Shown piece by piece: positions 17,871 through 26,808 of a stretch of DNA of 64,000 nucleotides (within the stretch, counting starts at the first letter, position 1; each line of letters begins with the position of its first letter). The notes under the pieces are model-generated. The model did not search any database. It was not told the DNA's origin and worked only from the letters and a program-made list of their open reading frames with translations. Origin of the DNA: Bacteroides fragilis NCTC 9343 (GTDB lineage: Bacteria; Bacteroidota; Bacteroidia; Bacteroidales; Bacteroidaceae); the NCBI RefSeq assembly GCF_000025985.1, contig NC_003228.3, forward strand, positions 3,162,001 through 3,226,000, given 5' to 3'. A program made the translations under genes and the position numbers.

Positions 17871-18416
17871 ATGGCAACAAGAATTAGATTGCAAAGACAT
17901 GGACGTAAAAGCTACGCTTTCTACTCTATCGTTATTGCAGACAGCAGAGCACCACGTGATGGTAAATTTACAGAGAAGATTGGTACTTACAACCCTAACA
18001 CCAATCCTGCTACAGTAGATTTGAATTTCGAACGTGCCTTGCACTGGGTGCTGGTAGGTGCACAACCTTCAGACACAGTTCGCAACATCCTTTCACGTGA
18101 AGGCGTTTACATGAAGAAACACCTCCTCGGCGGTGTAGCTAAAGGCGCATTTGGTGAAGCTGAAGCTGAAGCTAAATTCGAAGCTTGGAAGAACAACAAA
18201 CAGTCAGGTCTGTCTGCTCTGAAAGCTAAAGAAGAGGAAGCTAAGAAAGCTGAAGCAAAAGCACGTCTGGAAGCTGAAAAGAAAGTAAACGAAGTAAAAG
18301 CAAAAGCATTGGCTGAAAAGAAAGCTGCTGAAGAAGCTGCTAAGGCTGCTGCTGAAGCTCCCGCAGAAGAAGCTGCTCCGGCAGAAGAAGCTGCAACTGA
18401 AGCTGCTGCTGAATAA
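17871..18416 (+). CDS. rpsP: 30S ribosomal protein S16 with Ala/Glu/Lys-rich tail
   Basis: A 181-aa protein. Residues 1 to about 85 are a normal S16 ([37 protein letters not shown]), which binds 16S rRNA early in 30S assembly. The remaining 95 residues are a low-complexity, charged, helix-forming tail of Ala, Glu and Lys, so the protein is twice the usual length. Such tails occur in Bacteroidetes S16. The start at 17871 was chosen because the longer frame from 17778 includes the promoter. A textbook terminator follows, so the gene is monocistronic, unlike the rpsP-rimM-trmD operon of many bacteria. Confidence 0.95.
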   Translation: MATRIRLQRHGRKSYAFYSIVIADSRAPRDGKFTEKIGTYNPNTNPATVDLNFERALHWVLVGAQPSDTVRNILSREGVYMKKHLLGGVAKGAFGEAEAEAKFEAWKNNKQSGLSALKAKEEEAKKAEAKARLEAEKKVNEVKAKALAEKKAAEEAAKAAAEAPAEEAAPAEEAATEAAAE

Positions 18417-18455
18417 TCGGCAGTATCTATCATTCGTAAATAGGATTAAAACAAT

Positions 18456-18489
18456 AAAATCCTCTCCGGTCCGCTGGGGAGGATTTTTT
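18456..18489 (+). terminator. Intrinsic terminator of rpsP
   Basis: AAAATCCTCTCC pairs with GGGGAGGATTTTTT around a short loop and ends in a T-run. Confidence 0.9.
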
Positions 18490-18530
18490 ATTGGATCATC
18501 CCGGCTACGGAATGGCCCACAGAGAACGCT

Positions 18531-18926
18531 CTACTTCAGCACGACATAACGCAGAAAGACCACCTGATCGCCGACCTTAACTCTTCCATCTGCCAAAGCC
18601 TCCTTGTCTACCCTGAAAGTTTTCAAGTATTTTTTTAAACTTTTCGTTACCGTATAGGGCTGTTCTTTTTCATACCCGAGAATCTTTATACTACCATCCT
18701 CGTTGATCGTCACTTTACATTTTATATTGAAAGTCAACCCGCGCAATTTTTTGGCTTCCGTTTTGTTTATCCAAAAGATATAGGTTGCCTTCCCGATATT
18801 ATTCTTTTTCTCTACCTTCTTCTCCTTAGAGTATTCATCGTACACTTTAAATGAAGGTTCACTTTTATCGCCACACGAAGTGCAAACGAATAAAACCAAC
18901 AACAATATTCCAAATACTTTTTTCAT
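18531..18926 (-). CDS. Small lipoprotein, unknown function
   Basis: A 131-aa protein with a signal peptide and lipobox (LLLVLFVCTSCGDK), so probably membrane-anchored on the periplasmic or outer face. The mature part is short, basic and mixed alpha/beta in appearance, without a motif I recognise. Its start codon shares one base with the stop of the six-bladed propeller lipoprotein gene. They are therefore cotranscribed and may work together. Confidence 0.75.
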   Translation of the reverse strand: MKKVFGILLLVLFVCTSCGDKSEPSFKVYDEYSKEKKVEKKNNIGKATYIFWINKTEAKKLRGLTFNIKCKVTINEDGSIKILGYEKEQPYTVTKSLKKYLKTFRVDKEALADGRVKVGDQVVFLRYVVLK

Positions 18927-20161
18927 TACTGAACTCCTTTCTGTTTAGCGTATATCACATAACTATTATCTTCCTCACCGATCGACTCACACAATTCCTG
19001 TAACTTTTTCCTATTCTTCCCCTTCCTACCATCTGTCGAGGAGAGATAAGACTCTATTTCCGCTTTCAGCACTCCCGGTTCCACCAGCCTTATATATTGT
19101 TTGTTACGGAGTGACCAAGGGGTCCACAACCGATCCGGCATCCCTCCCGCAAAGTCATTGATCACCCGGAAAAAAGTTCCGCGCAACGATGCCTTATCCA
19201 CTATAAAGTTCGAAGGTGATTTCGTCTCCCACATTCCATCACCCACTTGTTCCTCTACCATCAATCTGCCGACATAGGCCTGAGGCAACTCATAGAATGT
19301 GGTTATCGAACGTTTCCTGTCTCCAATGTTGAGTGTGAAGCGGGGCTTCAGCCTGCTTTCCGAACGGATATAATGATAAAGCGTATCGGGACGCAGTTCA
19401 AAGAAGGTGCTGATATAAAGATCGAATACTTCCGTATTGGCACCGTACATCACCTCATTGCTATAATCGGGAAGAACAGACAGATGCCTGGCAGCAGGAA
19501 CCGAATCGAGCAGATGTCCTTCAAAATCCTGTACCCATGCCACAAAAGGGTATCCGGTAAAGGGAAGTGCCCCCACCGTAAGTTCACGTTTATCGGCATC
19601 GACCTTGAATACAGCCTTGGAGACCGGCTGATGTAACGGAATGGAACGCAACGGTTTCCCAGCCAGATCATAGACATAGATGGCGTTGCTGTTAGCGAAA
19701 GGCATCAGATAGATACAATTATGTTTTTCGTCAATCTCCGCTTTGTATACGGCACGATACTCTCCCGGCCCTTGCCCGATAGCACCTATATTGGTAACAA
19801 ACTCTCCTTTTTTAGTAAATAATCGGCAAGGATGGAGTTCATAAACAGAACCGTAGACAAGGATGTAATTTTCGGAAACACACAGATTGTTTTCTCCGAC
19901 CATCGCTTCATCACGGTTATCGAGCTTGATGATTTGAAAGTCTTTCAAAAAGAAACTGAACGGTAAGTCAACCGTATCTTTCAGCAAGCTGAGGTCACAT
20001 ACCACAACCGAGTCTTGACCGGCCCATTGATAGGAAGCGACCACCGGCCATTGCTCCGAAAGATTTTTCTCTTCGGCCTTGGGAACGACCGAACAGGAAG
20101 AAAATAAAAATACTCCCCCCAGAATTGAACTTAGGAGATGAAATTGCCTGATATTCTTCAT
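18926..20161 (-). CDS. Six-bladed beta-propeller lipoprotein
   Basis: A 411-aa lipoprotein (lipobox LFSSCS near residue 22) of the Bacteroides 6-bladed beta-propeller family (BF3164-like). Visible propeller features are the repeated blades FFLKDFQIIKLDN, NLCVSENYILVYG, FTKKGEFVTNIGAIGQGPGEYR (the family hallmark G.GPGEY) and IYVYDLAGKPLRSI. Such proteins are extracytoplasmic binding scaffolds of largely unknown ligands. It is the first gene of a two-gene unit. A minus-strand TATCTTTG box lies at 20192-20185. Confidence 0.85.
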   Translation of the reverse strand: MKNIRQFHLLSSILGGVFLFSSCSVVPKAEEKNLSEQWPVVASYQWAGQDSVVVCDLSLLKDTVDLPFSFFLKDFQIIKLDNRDEAMVGENNLCVSENYILVYGSVYELHPCRLFTKKGEFVTNIGAIGQGPGEYRAVYKAEIDEKHNCIYLMPFANSNAIYVYDLAGKPLRSIPLHQPVSKAVFKVDADKRELTVGALPFTGYPFVAWVQDFEGHLLDSVPAARHLSVLPDYSNEVMYGANTEVFDLYISTFFELRPDTLYHYIRSESRLKPRFTLNIGDRKRSITTFYELPQAYVGRLMVEEQVGDGMWETKSPSNFIVDKASLRGTFFRVINDFAGGMPDRLWTPWSLRNKQYIRLVEPGVLKAEIESYLSSTDGRKGKNRKKLQELCESIGEEDNSYVIYAKQKGVQ

Positions 20162-20184
20162 AAACTCTCCATTTCTATATCATG

Positions 20185-20192
20185 CAAAGATA
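20185..20192 (-). promoter_or_regulatory. -7 box of the propeller lipoprotein operon
   Basis: TATCTTTG on the minus strand, 24 bases before the ATG at 20161. Confidence 0.5.
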
Positions 20193-20290
20193 AAAATAAA
20201 AACGAATAATCTACGAATACTCCGTAGTTTTTTTTGATTCGTTTCAGAATTTATCTATATACACGGAAAGGGAGTAGCGACAAAAATCAT

Positions 20291-20324
20291 AAAAAAAGAT
20301 GCCCGGAACAAATCCCGGGCATCT
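20291..20324 (-). terminator. Intrinsic terminator of the RRM protein gene
   Basis: On the minus strand AGATGCCCGG pairs with CCGGGCATCT (10 bp, 8-base loop), followed by a run of seven T. Confidence 0.9.
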
Positions 20325-20365
20325 CCTCTATAAGTCTGTTTTGACAAACAGGTAATCTTGTTCGA

Positions 20366-20734
20366 TTAATATCTGTCACGACCGCCGCCATAGCCGCCGC
20401 CACGATTACCACCACCGTAACCACCACCACGGTTGTTACCATAGCCGCCACGATTACCACCACCGTAATTGCTGTTACGACGCGGGCCTTCTTCTCTCGG
20501 ACGTGCAACTGATACGGCAAGTGTCTTTCCGTCTATTTCTTTTTCGTTCAGTGCTGCGATGGCAGCATTTCCCTCTTCGTCATTAGGCATTTCTACAAAA
20601 CCGAATCCTTTAGAACGGCCAGTTTCTCTGTCCATAACGATTTTGGCTGAAATAACTTCTCCAAACTCTTCGAATAATTCTCCTAAATCAGCATTGCTAA
20701 GATTATAGCTGATACCTGCAATAAAAATGTTCAT
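20366..20734 (-). CDS. RRM RNA-binding protein with Gly/Arg/Tyr-rich tail
   Basis: A 122-aa single-RRM protein. Residues 1-80 hold both RNA-contact motifs, RNP2 (IFIAGI) and RNP1 (KGFGFVEM), of the eukaryote-like RRM proteins widespread in Bacteroidetes. Residues about 85-122 are repeats of Gly, Arg, Asn and Tyr (RGG-like), often linked to RNA binding and condensation. These proteins act as post-transcriptional regulators in Bacteroides gut species. The gene is monocistronic with a strong terminator and an A/T-rich leader with no clear promoter box that I could assign. Confidence 0.93.
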   Translation of the reverse strand: MNIFIAGISYNLSNADLGELFEEFGEVISAKIVMDRETGRSKGFGFVEMPNDEEGNAAIAALNEKEIDGKTLAVSVARPREEGPRRNSNYGGGNRGGYGNNRGGGYGGGNRGGGYGGGRDRY

Positions 20735-20949
20735 TGAAAAAATAATTAATACAATTAATAAAATTTGTTATCTTAGAGAAGTCTTAATAAGGAGATAAAT
20801 TACTCTACAAGTACCTTGGAAATAAAACACATCCTATCAGAAATCTTTAATACGCGGTAAATATAGACATTTACAACAGACTGAGAAACAAAATCATCAT
20901 TTTCTTTTATTTTTTTTATTAAAATTGAGATTTTGACGATGCTTTAGTC

Positions 20950-22284
20950 TCACCTCTGTTTCTTCCGCCTACGGCTCCGGCGCCTCTGCATCTTCTTGTG
21001 TTTATAGCGCTGTATCCGTTTATAAATCATCCAGCCGCTCATCAAACCTACTACTACGAAGATCAGGATCGTAATGCCCACTCCCAGATTGTCTCCCTTA
21101 ATGCGTGACCAGATTTCAAGAACATCTTTCGTCTTATCGCCGAAATCACGAATCATGGCACAACGTTCTACCACCTTACGGTCCGGGTACTGTATCTTGT
21201 CAATCTGCAGGCTGTCTGCTCCCGGTCCGAAGAAATAGCTCAAATCCGAATAATAAGTCAGGGTGGTGTCTGTCTTCGCCTCCATGATTTCAGGCGAAGC
21301 CACAGCACTCACATAACCGCTCGCTTCCATATTCCGCAAAGCAATGTCGGGACGGCACATAAAGTTGATGAAATAGCTGGCAGCTTCCGGATTGCCGGCA
21401 TACTTAGGAATCACCCAGCCGTCATACCAGATGTTGCTTCCTTCCCGAGGCACTACATAGTCCAGGTCCACTCCTACCGCATCCGCTTCTTCGATGGCCC
21501 ATTTGGCATCTCCGCTCCAGGTCATATTGAGCCATGCTTTATTTTTGGTCATCATCTCTTTACCGAAGTCTGCCTCCCAACCGGCTATATTGGGTTTCAT
21601 CGCCTTGAGGTATTTTTCGGCAATCTCCATTGCACGGGGAGAATAGTCGTTCATCAGATCCTCTACTGTCACCTTGCCTCCGGCCAGATCACGGGCATGT
21701 GCGTAAATGATGGCCGTCCCGTACGCATCGCGGTAACTGTCTTTCATCAATATCTTGCCGGCATATTTCCGATCCCAAAGGCAACTCCAACTTTCGGCAT
21801 CCGCATCGGGAACAAAAGCCTTGTTATACAGTATCCCGGCCGTTCCCCACATGTAACACACGGCATAATGACTGGCAACGCGTCCGGGTTGACTCAACTT
21901 ATCGATCTGTTCCCGGATATAAGGAGACACGTCATTCATGTAGTCGGGCGAATGGGGAAAAACGGTGTCGATGGGCAACAGCAAGTCTTTCTTCAACATC
22001 CGCTCGATGATGTATTCCGAAGGGCATACCACATCAAAATCTTCGTGCCCTTTTTCGATCTTGGTCAACATGATTTCGTTGATATCGAAAGTTTGATAGA
22101 CAATACGAATATCCTCGCCTGTCTGCTCCTTATAATATGCCTGGAAATCTTCCAGCACTCCGTCGCCGATGTAATCGGCCCAGTTATAAATTTTCAATAC
22201 CTTTTCGCGGGGCTCACCGGAATTGTAACAACCGGAAAGCATAAACGACGCTGCAAGGCAAAGAGTTATTAACAGCTTATTCAT
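20950..22284 (-). CDS. potD: Polyamine ABC transporter substrate-binding protein with C-terminal membrane anchor
   Basis: A 444-aa protein. The N-terminus has a lipobox (SFMLSGCYN) and then the PotD/PotF fold: VLKIYNWADYIGDG, DVVCPSEYII, AVCYMWGTAGILYN, WLNMTWSGDA, NIWYDGWVIPK, with tryptophans and acids typical of spermidine/putrescine binding. It is about 90 residues longer than usual PotD. After residue 400 comes a membrane helix (VGITILIFVVVGLMSGWMIY) and an Arg/Lys-rich tail (QRRRSRRRKKQR), which should lie in the cytoplasm. It is the last gene of potABCD, separated from potC by 168 bases with a hairpin. The start is the ATG at 22284 rather than a GTG two codons upstream. Confidence 0.9.
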   Translation of the reverse strand: MNKLLITLCLAASFMLSGCYNSGEPREKVLKIYNWADYIGDGVLEDFQAYYKEQTGEDIRIVYQTFDINEIMLTKIEKGHEDFDVVCPSEYIIERMLKKDLLLPIDTVFPHSPDYMNDVSPYIREQIDKLSQPGRVASHYAVCYMWGTAGILYNKAFVPDADAESWSCLWDRKYAGKILMKDSYRDAYGTAIIYAHARDLAGGKVTVEDLMNDYSPRAMEIAEKYLKAMKPNIAGWEADFGKEMMTKNKAWLNMTWSGDAKWAIEEADAVGVDLDYVVPREGSNIWYDGWVIPKYAGNPEAASYFINFMCRPDIALRNMEASGYVSAVASPEIMEAKTDTTLTYYSDLSYFFGPGADSLQIDKIQYPDRKVVERCAMIRDFGDKTKDVLEIWSRIKGDNLGVGITILIFVVVGLMSGWMIYKRIQRYKHKKMQRRRSRRRKKQR

Positions 22285-22329
22285 TAACACTTTATACTAT
22301 TTCTTGATTCTCGTAAATTCTCTTCTATT

Positions 22330-22366
22330 TTGGTTTAAAACCCAAAGGACGTGGGTTTCAAACCAA
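22330..22366. repeat. Intra-operon hairpin of the GGTTTAAA type between potC and potD
   Basis: TTGGTTTAAAACCCA and TGGGTTTCAAACCAA form a 15-bp stem with one mismatch and a 7-base loop. Further GGTTTAAACC words follow at about 22395-22425. The same words occur in the array at 46445-46547. Confidence 0.65.
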
Positions 22367-22452
22367 CGGACACTATCTTTAAAAGCAATGACAGTTGGGG
22401 TTTAAACCGGCGGTCTCTCGCTTTAAACGGCGAGGCCGACCAACGTCAGGTA

Positions 22453-23241
22453 TCACTTTTTCTCTTTTCCGGCACGCCGGTTAATGACAATCAGCAAGGC
22501 CAGCACCACCACGAAAATAATGGTCGAAAGCGGACGCAGTTCCGGAGTCAGCCCTCCTTTGCGGGCATCGGCATAGATATAGGTGGAAAGTGTCTCGAGA
22601 CCTTCGTTACCGATCGTAAATACCGTTACTGCAAAATCATCGATAGAAAGTGTCAGCGCAAGCATGAAACCGCTAATCATTCCCGGACGAATCTCCGGAA
22701 CAATCACTTTGCGGAGTGCCTGCATCGGAGTCGCTCCCAGATCGAGGGCGGCTTCGTAAATATTAGGATTCATCTGCTTGAGACGGGGCAACACGCTGAG
22801 TACCACATAAGGAGTACAGAAAGTAATGTGTGCCAGTACAACGGTCGTGTATCCCTGCGATATCCCCAGCGACACAAACAACAGAAACAGTGAAATACCG
22901 GTAATAATATCCCCATTCAGGATAGGAATGCTGTTCACAAAGCTGATGGCCTTCCGCGAACGTGCCTTCAGGTTGAAGATGCCGATAGCAGTGATACTCC
23001 CCAGCAGGGTGGAAGCCGTAGCTGCAATCAAAGCAATGGTCACAGTATTGATCAGCGCATTCATCAGCGAATGGTGAGTGCCGGTAGTGAACAGTGACGA
23101 ATACAGTTTTGTGGAGAATCCGGTCCAGTTGCCCAGCACTTTTGCCTCGGTAAAAGAGTAAATCATTATAATCACGATAGGCGAATAGAGCAGCAAAAGC
23201 AGAATCCACAAATAGGTCTGAGCGAGAATCTTCTTTACCAT
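22453..23241 (-). CDS. potC: Polyamine ABC transporter permease
   Basis: A 262-aa inner-membrane permease with six hydrophobic helices and the EAA loop (EAALDLGATPMQALRKVIVPE) that docks on the ATPase. The TLSIDDFAVTVFT segment is typical of PotC/PotI. It overlaps potB by seven bases and works with PotA, PotB and PotD to import spermidine/putrescine. Confidence 0.92.
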   Translation of the reverse strand: MVKKILAQTYLWILLLLLYSPIVIIMIYSFTEAKVLGNWTGFSTKLYSSLFTTGTHHSLMNALINTVTIALIAATASTLLGSITAIGIFNLKARSRKAISFVNSIPILNGDIITGISLFLLFVSLGISQGYTTVVLAHITFCTPYVVLSVLPRLKQMNPNIYEAALDLGATPMQALRKVIVPEIRPGMISGFMLALTLSIDDFAVTVFTIGNEGLETLSTYIYADARKGGLTPELRPLSTIIFVVVLALLIVINRRAGKEKK

Positions 23242-24032
23242 AGCCCACCTCCTTCGTTCGTATTATCTTTGTCGTCGGTGCTGAACAGAGAGGTCGCGGC
23301 AATCAGCAGCAACATAATCAGCGACAGGGCCGCGCCATAGTTCCACATACTGTTATTGATATTCTCCTGGATTGTGGTACCAAACAGTTTGATATTGTTC
23401 ATCGTCAACAACTCGGCAATGGCAAAGGTTGAGATAGTAGGCATGAAAACCATCATGATGCCACTCATCACCCCCGGCATGGAAAGCGGAAGCACGGCCT
23501 TAAAAAAGACCTGAACGGGATTGGCACCCAGATCCTGCGCAGCCTCAATATAACTGTGATCCATCTTTTGCAAAGTGTTGTAGATGGGGTAAATCATAAA
23601 TGGTATGAAGTTATAGACCATACCGAATATCAGGGCACCCTCACCGAGCGGAACACTGAAGAAGTCGAACAAGGCTACCGTAGCCAACGTACGTACCAGA
23701 ATGTTGACCCACATGGGAAGAATAAACAGTACGACCATTGTTTTCGACCGGTTTAGTTTTGCGTTGCTCAGTATCCATGCTGCCGGATAGCCCAGCAGGA
23801 TACAGACAATGGTGGTAATAATGGCAATACCGATAGAATAGACAAAGGTATTGATAGCTTCGTGGTGCTGAAAAAACTTCGCAAAGTTTTCCAAAGTCAG
23901 ATGTCCGCTGTCATCGGTGAAAGCATAGACCACGATAAGGAGTAGCGGAATAACGACGAAGATCGCCGAAAAGATAATGTAAGGGAGTGTCCAACTCTTA
24001 CGTGATGAAAAAAAGACCGATAATCTTTTCAC
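23235..24032 (-). CDS. potB: Polyamine ABC transporter permease
   Basis: A 265-aa permease with six membrane helices, the EAA motif EAAQDLGANPVQVFFKAVLPLS, and PotB-like features (ILPMWVNILVRTLA, FGTTIQENI). It lies 17 bases after potA and overlaps potC, so the membrane channel genes are translationally linked. Confidence 0.92.
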   Translation of the reverse strand: MKRLSVFFSSRKSWTLPYIIFSAIFVVIPLLLIVVYAFTDDSGHLTLENFAKFFQHHEAINTFVYSIGIAIITTIVCILLGYPAAWILSNAKLNRSKTMVVLFILPMWVNILVRTLATVALFDFFSVPLGEGALIFGMVYNFIPFMIYPIYNTLQKMDHSYIEAAQDLGANPVQVFFKAVLPLSMPGVMSGIMMVFMPTISTFAIAELLTMNNIKLFGTTIQENINNSMWNYGAALSLIMLLLIAATSLFSTDDKDNTNEGGGLW

Positions 24033-24049
24033 TCTTAACTCTTATTTTA

Positions 24050-25435
24050 TTAGTTCTTAATTACTCTGATACCGTCCGGGGGGATGGTGATACCTACACG
24101 GTCGCCATCGTCCCATACGTCGTTCGTATCTACAAACACATTCTCGTCCCAATCCGAAAGCACAGTCAGATGATAATGGTCACCCTTATAAAGGATAAAC
24201 TTCACCTCTCCGGTCAGTGCACCGTCTTCTTCGTTGTCCTGAAGAATCACGTTGTCGAAACCGACTTCCACCTTCACCTCGCTGCCTGCTTCGATCCCCG
24301 TGACAGGAGCACACTCGAAGTTGCATCCCAAAAACTCCACATGGGTTTCGTCGATCAACTTGCCTTCAAAAGTATTGCACACACGCTCTTTCTTCATAAT
24401 ATGAATATCGAACGGCTTCACCAGCAACCCGACGAGAGCCCCGACTTCAAAATGATGATAGTCTTGTACCAGAAATTCATAGCCATTGCAGAGAACCGTC
24501 ATTTCGTAATGTACGCCTTTAAAGACAGACGATTGCACCACACCGGTCAGTTGCGCCGCTTCCGAAACCGGAAAGATGTAAAGGTCTTCCGGACGGATCA
24601 CTACGTCCACGGGCATGTTCTCGCCAAAACCTTCGTCTACACACTCGAATTCGGTATTACAGAAACATACCAGTTTGTCGTGGATCATCACTCCGTTCAG
24701 GATATTACTTTCTCCGATGAAATCGGCTACAAACGAATTGATAGGCTCGTTATATATATCGATCGGAGTACCAATCTGCTGGATGCGTCCCTCGCTCATG
24801 ACTACAATCGTATCGCTTAGCGTCAGTGCTTCTTCCTGATCGTGAGTGACATACACAAAAGTGATCCCCAGAGATTTGTGCATCTCCTTCAACTCCATCT
24901 GCATGTCTTTACGCATTTTCAGGTCGAGAGCTGCCAAGGGCTCGTCAAGCAGCAACACTTCCGGTTCGTTGACGATGGCACGGGCAATGGCCACACGCTG
25001 CTGCTGTCCGCCGGACAGCGAATCTACATCACGATATTCGTAATCGGTCATCCCCACCATCTTCAAAGCGGCTTTTACCTTCTTCTCAATGGTCTGCTTG
25101 GGCATTTTCTTCAGTTTCAGCCCAAAAGCGATATTATCATATACATTCAGATGCGGGAACAGAGCGTATTTCTGGAATACCGTGTTTACCGGACGTTTGT
25201 GTGGAGGAGTTTGTGTGATTTCTTTCCCCGATATTTTTATCTCGCCTTCCGAAGCTGTCTGGAAGCCGGCGATAAGGCGCAACAAAGTAGTCTTGCCACA
25301 TCCCGAAGGCCCCAGAATGGTGACGAACTCACCTTTCTTTACATTCAGGGTCACATGATCCAAGGCAGTCTTCTCACCGAAGAATTTAGACACACCGTTC
25401 ACCTCAATAATGGATTTGCTTTCTTGCATATTCAT
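24050..25435 (-). CDS. potA: Polyamine ABC transporter ATPase
   Basis: A 461-aa ATP-binding subunit: Walker [11 protein letters not shown]-loop, signature [14 protein letters not shown], Walker [13 protein letters not shown], switch His in [11 protein letters not shown]. The C-terminal part (about 245-461) holds two TOBE-like regulatory barrels and is longer than in E. coli PotA (378 aa). I chose the ATG at 25435 because the longer frame from 25462 would include the -7 box at 25450-25457. It is the first gene of potABCD and powers uptake through PotB/PotC. Confidence 0.93.
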
Positions 25436-25449
25436 ACTAATTTGGGGTG

Positions 25450-25457
25450 CAAAGGTA
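25450..25457 (-). promoter_or_regulatory. -7 box of the potABCD operon
   Basis: Minus-strand TACCTTTG, only about 15 bases before the ATG at 25435, which predicts a nearly leaderless transcript. Confidence 0.5.
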
Positions 25458-25531
25458 CACATTTATCCGATTCGTACATACATGTTAATCTAATATAACA
25501 GAGAAATTCTATCCGGAATTAAAAAAACACC

Positions 25532-25539
25532 TATCTTTG
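25532..25539 (+). promoter_or_regulatory. -7 box of the thioredoxin lipoprotein gene
   Basis: TATCTTTG, 34 bases before the ATG at 25573. Confidence 0.6.
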
Positions 25540-25572
25540 CATAAATATTTATTCACTAAACATACTAAAGCA

Positions 25573-26676
25573 ATGAAAAAGTTAACTTATCTGGCTGTTG
25601 CAGCAGTTGCTCTCGGAGTGGCATCTTGTAACACCAACAAACCCGGTTATGTAATAACAGGTACTGTGGAAGGCGCTGCCGACGGAGATACTGTATTTAT
25701 CCAGGAACGTGTGAACAGACAGTTCAACAAACTGGACACAGCTATCATCGCTAACGGAACATTTACATTCGAAGGCGCACAGGATTCCGTAGTGAACCGC
25801 TACATCACTTATTCTAAAGACGGCGACGGAGTCTATGTGGATTTCTTCCTCGAAAACGGTAAAATCAAGGTAAACCTGTCTAAAGACGATAAATCGGCAA
25901 CCGGTACTCCGAACAACGATGCTTATCAGGAGATACGGAACAAGATAAATGCAATCGACCAGAAACAAGCCGCTATCTATCAGGCTATGGGCGACAGCAC
26001 ATTGACCGATGACCAGAAGATGGCTAAACAAAAAGAATTTTCAGAACTGGAAGAGGCGTACAGCCAGGCTATCAAAGAAGGCGTACAAAAGAATATCACC
26101 AATCCGGTAGGTATCATGTTGTTCAAACAAAGCTTCTATGAAAACTCTACCGAGGATAACGACGCTCTGCTGAAACAAATTCCCGCCAACTATCAGAATG
26201 ACGAAACGATTGTGAAAATCAAGGATATCACTGAAAAGCAGAAAGCTACTGCCGCCGGACAGAAATTCATCGACTTCGAAATGCTGACACCTGACGGAAA
26301 ACCGGTGAAACTGTCTGACTATGTAGGCAAAGGCAAAGTGGTATTGGTTGACTTCTGGGCAAGCTGGTGTGGCCCATGCCGCCGCGAAATGCCTAACATT
26401 GTAGAAGCTTATGCTAAATATAAAGGCAAAAACTTCGAAATCGTAGGTGTATCTCTGGATCAGGATGCCGATAAATGGAAAGATGCCATCAAGAAGCTGA
26501 ACATCACATGGCCTCAGATGTCCGACCTGAAAGGCTGGCAAAATGAAGGTGCACAGTTGTATGCTGTAAACAGTATCCCCCACACCATGTTGGTGGACGC
26601 TGACGGAACGATCCTGGCACGCGGCCTGCACGGCGAAAAGCTTCAGACCAAACTGGAAGAAGTGCTGAATAAGTAA
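25573..26676 (+). CDS. DUF4369/thioredoxin-fold lipoprotein (TlpA/ResA-like oxidoreductase)
   Basis: A 367-aa lipoprotein (lipobox LGVASC, residue about 19). The N-terminal DUF4369 beta domain (VITGTVEGAADGDTVFIQE) is followed by a helical linker and a C-terminal thioredoxin domain. The redox site is WASWCGPCRREMPN, and the AhpC/TSA-type features FEMLTPDGKPVKLSDYVGKGKVVLVDF and the cis-proline loop SIPHTMLV are present. Such extracytoplasmic proteins reduce or isomerise disulfides or maintain cytochrome/peroxide systems; the partner here is unknown. The ATG at 25573 was chosen because the longer frame contains the promoter. Confidence 0.93.
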   Translation: MKKLTYLAVAAVALGVASCNTNKPGYVITGTVEGAADGDTVFIQERVNRQFNKLDTAIIANGTFTFEGAQDSVVNRYITYSKDGDGVYVDFFLENGKIKVNLSKDDKSATGTPNNDAYQEIRNKINAIDQKQAAIYQAMGDSTLTDDQKMAKQKEFSELEEAYSQAIKEGVQKNITNPVGIMLFKQSFYENSTEDNDALLKQIPANYQNDETIVKIKDITEKQKATAAGQKFIDFEMLTPDGKPVKLSDYVGKGKVVLVDFWASWCGPCRREMPNIVEAYAKYKGKNFEIVGVSLDQDADKWKDAIKKLNITWPQMSDLKGWQNEGAQLYAVNSIPHTMLVDADGTILARGLHGEKLQTKLEEVLNK

Positions 26677-26698
26677 TCAGCGGAATACCATATCATAA

Positions 26699-26782
26699 TT
26701 CACCACAGATTACACAGATTCACACAGAATAGCTTTAATCTACTGACAACCCATCCTATTTATCTGTGTAAATCTGTGGTGA
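26699..26782. repeat. Dispersed hairpin repeat (CACAGATTA family), copy 2
   Basis: TTCACCACAGATTACACAGA on the left and its near-complement ending in AAATCTGTGGTGAA on the right, with a central spacer of about 30 bases. It lies between convergent genes and probably acts as a terminator-like hairpin. Confidence 0.85.
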
Positions 26783-26808
26783 ATATGAATCAGGTACGGG
26801 CTTTCGAT

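Noticed and set aside
20287..20520. Val/Ala-rich frame over the RRM gene
   Set aside because: A reading-frame shadow of the glycine-rich tail of the RRM protein, starting inside that gene and ending after its terminator.
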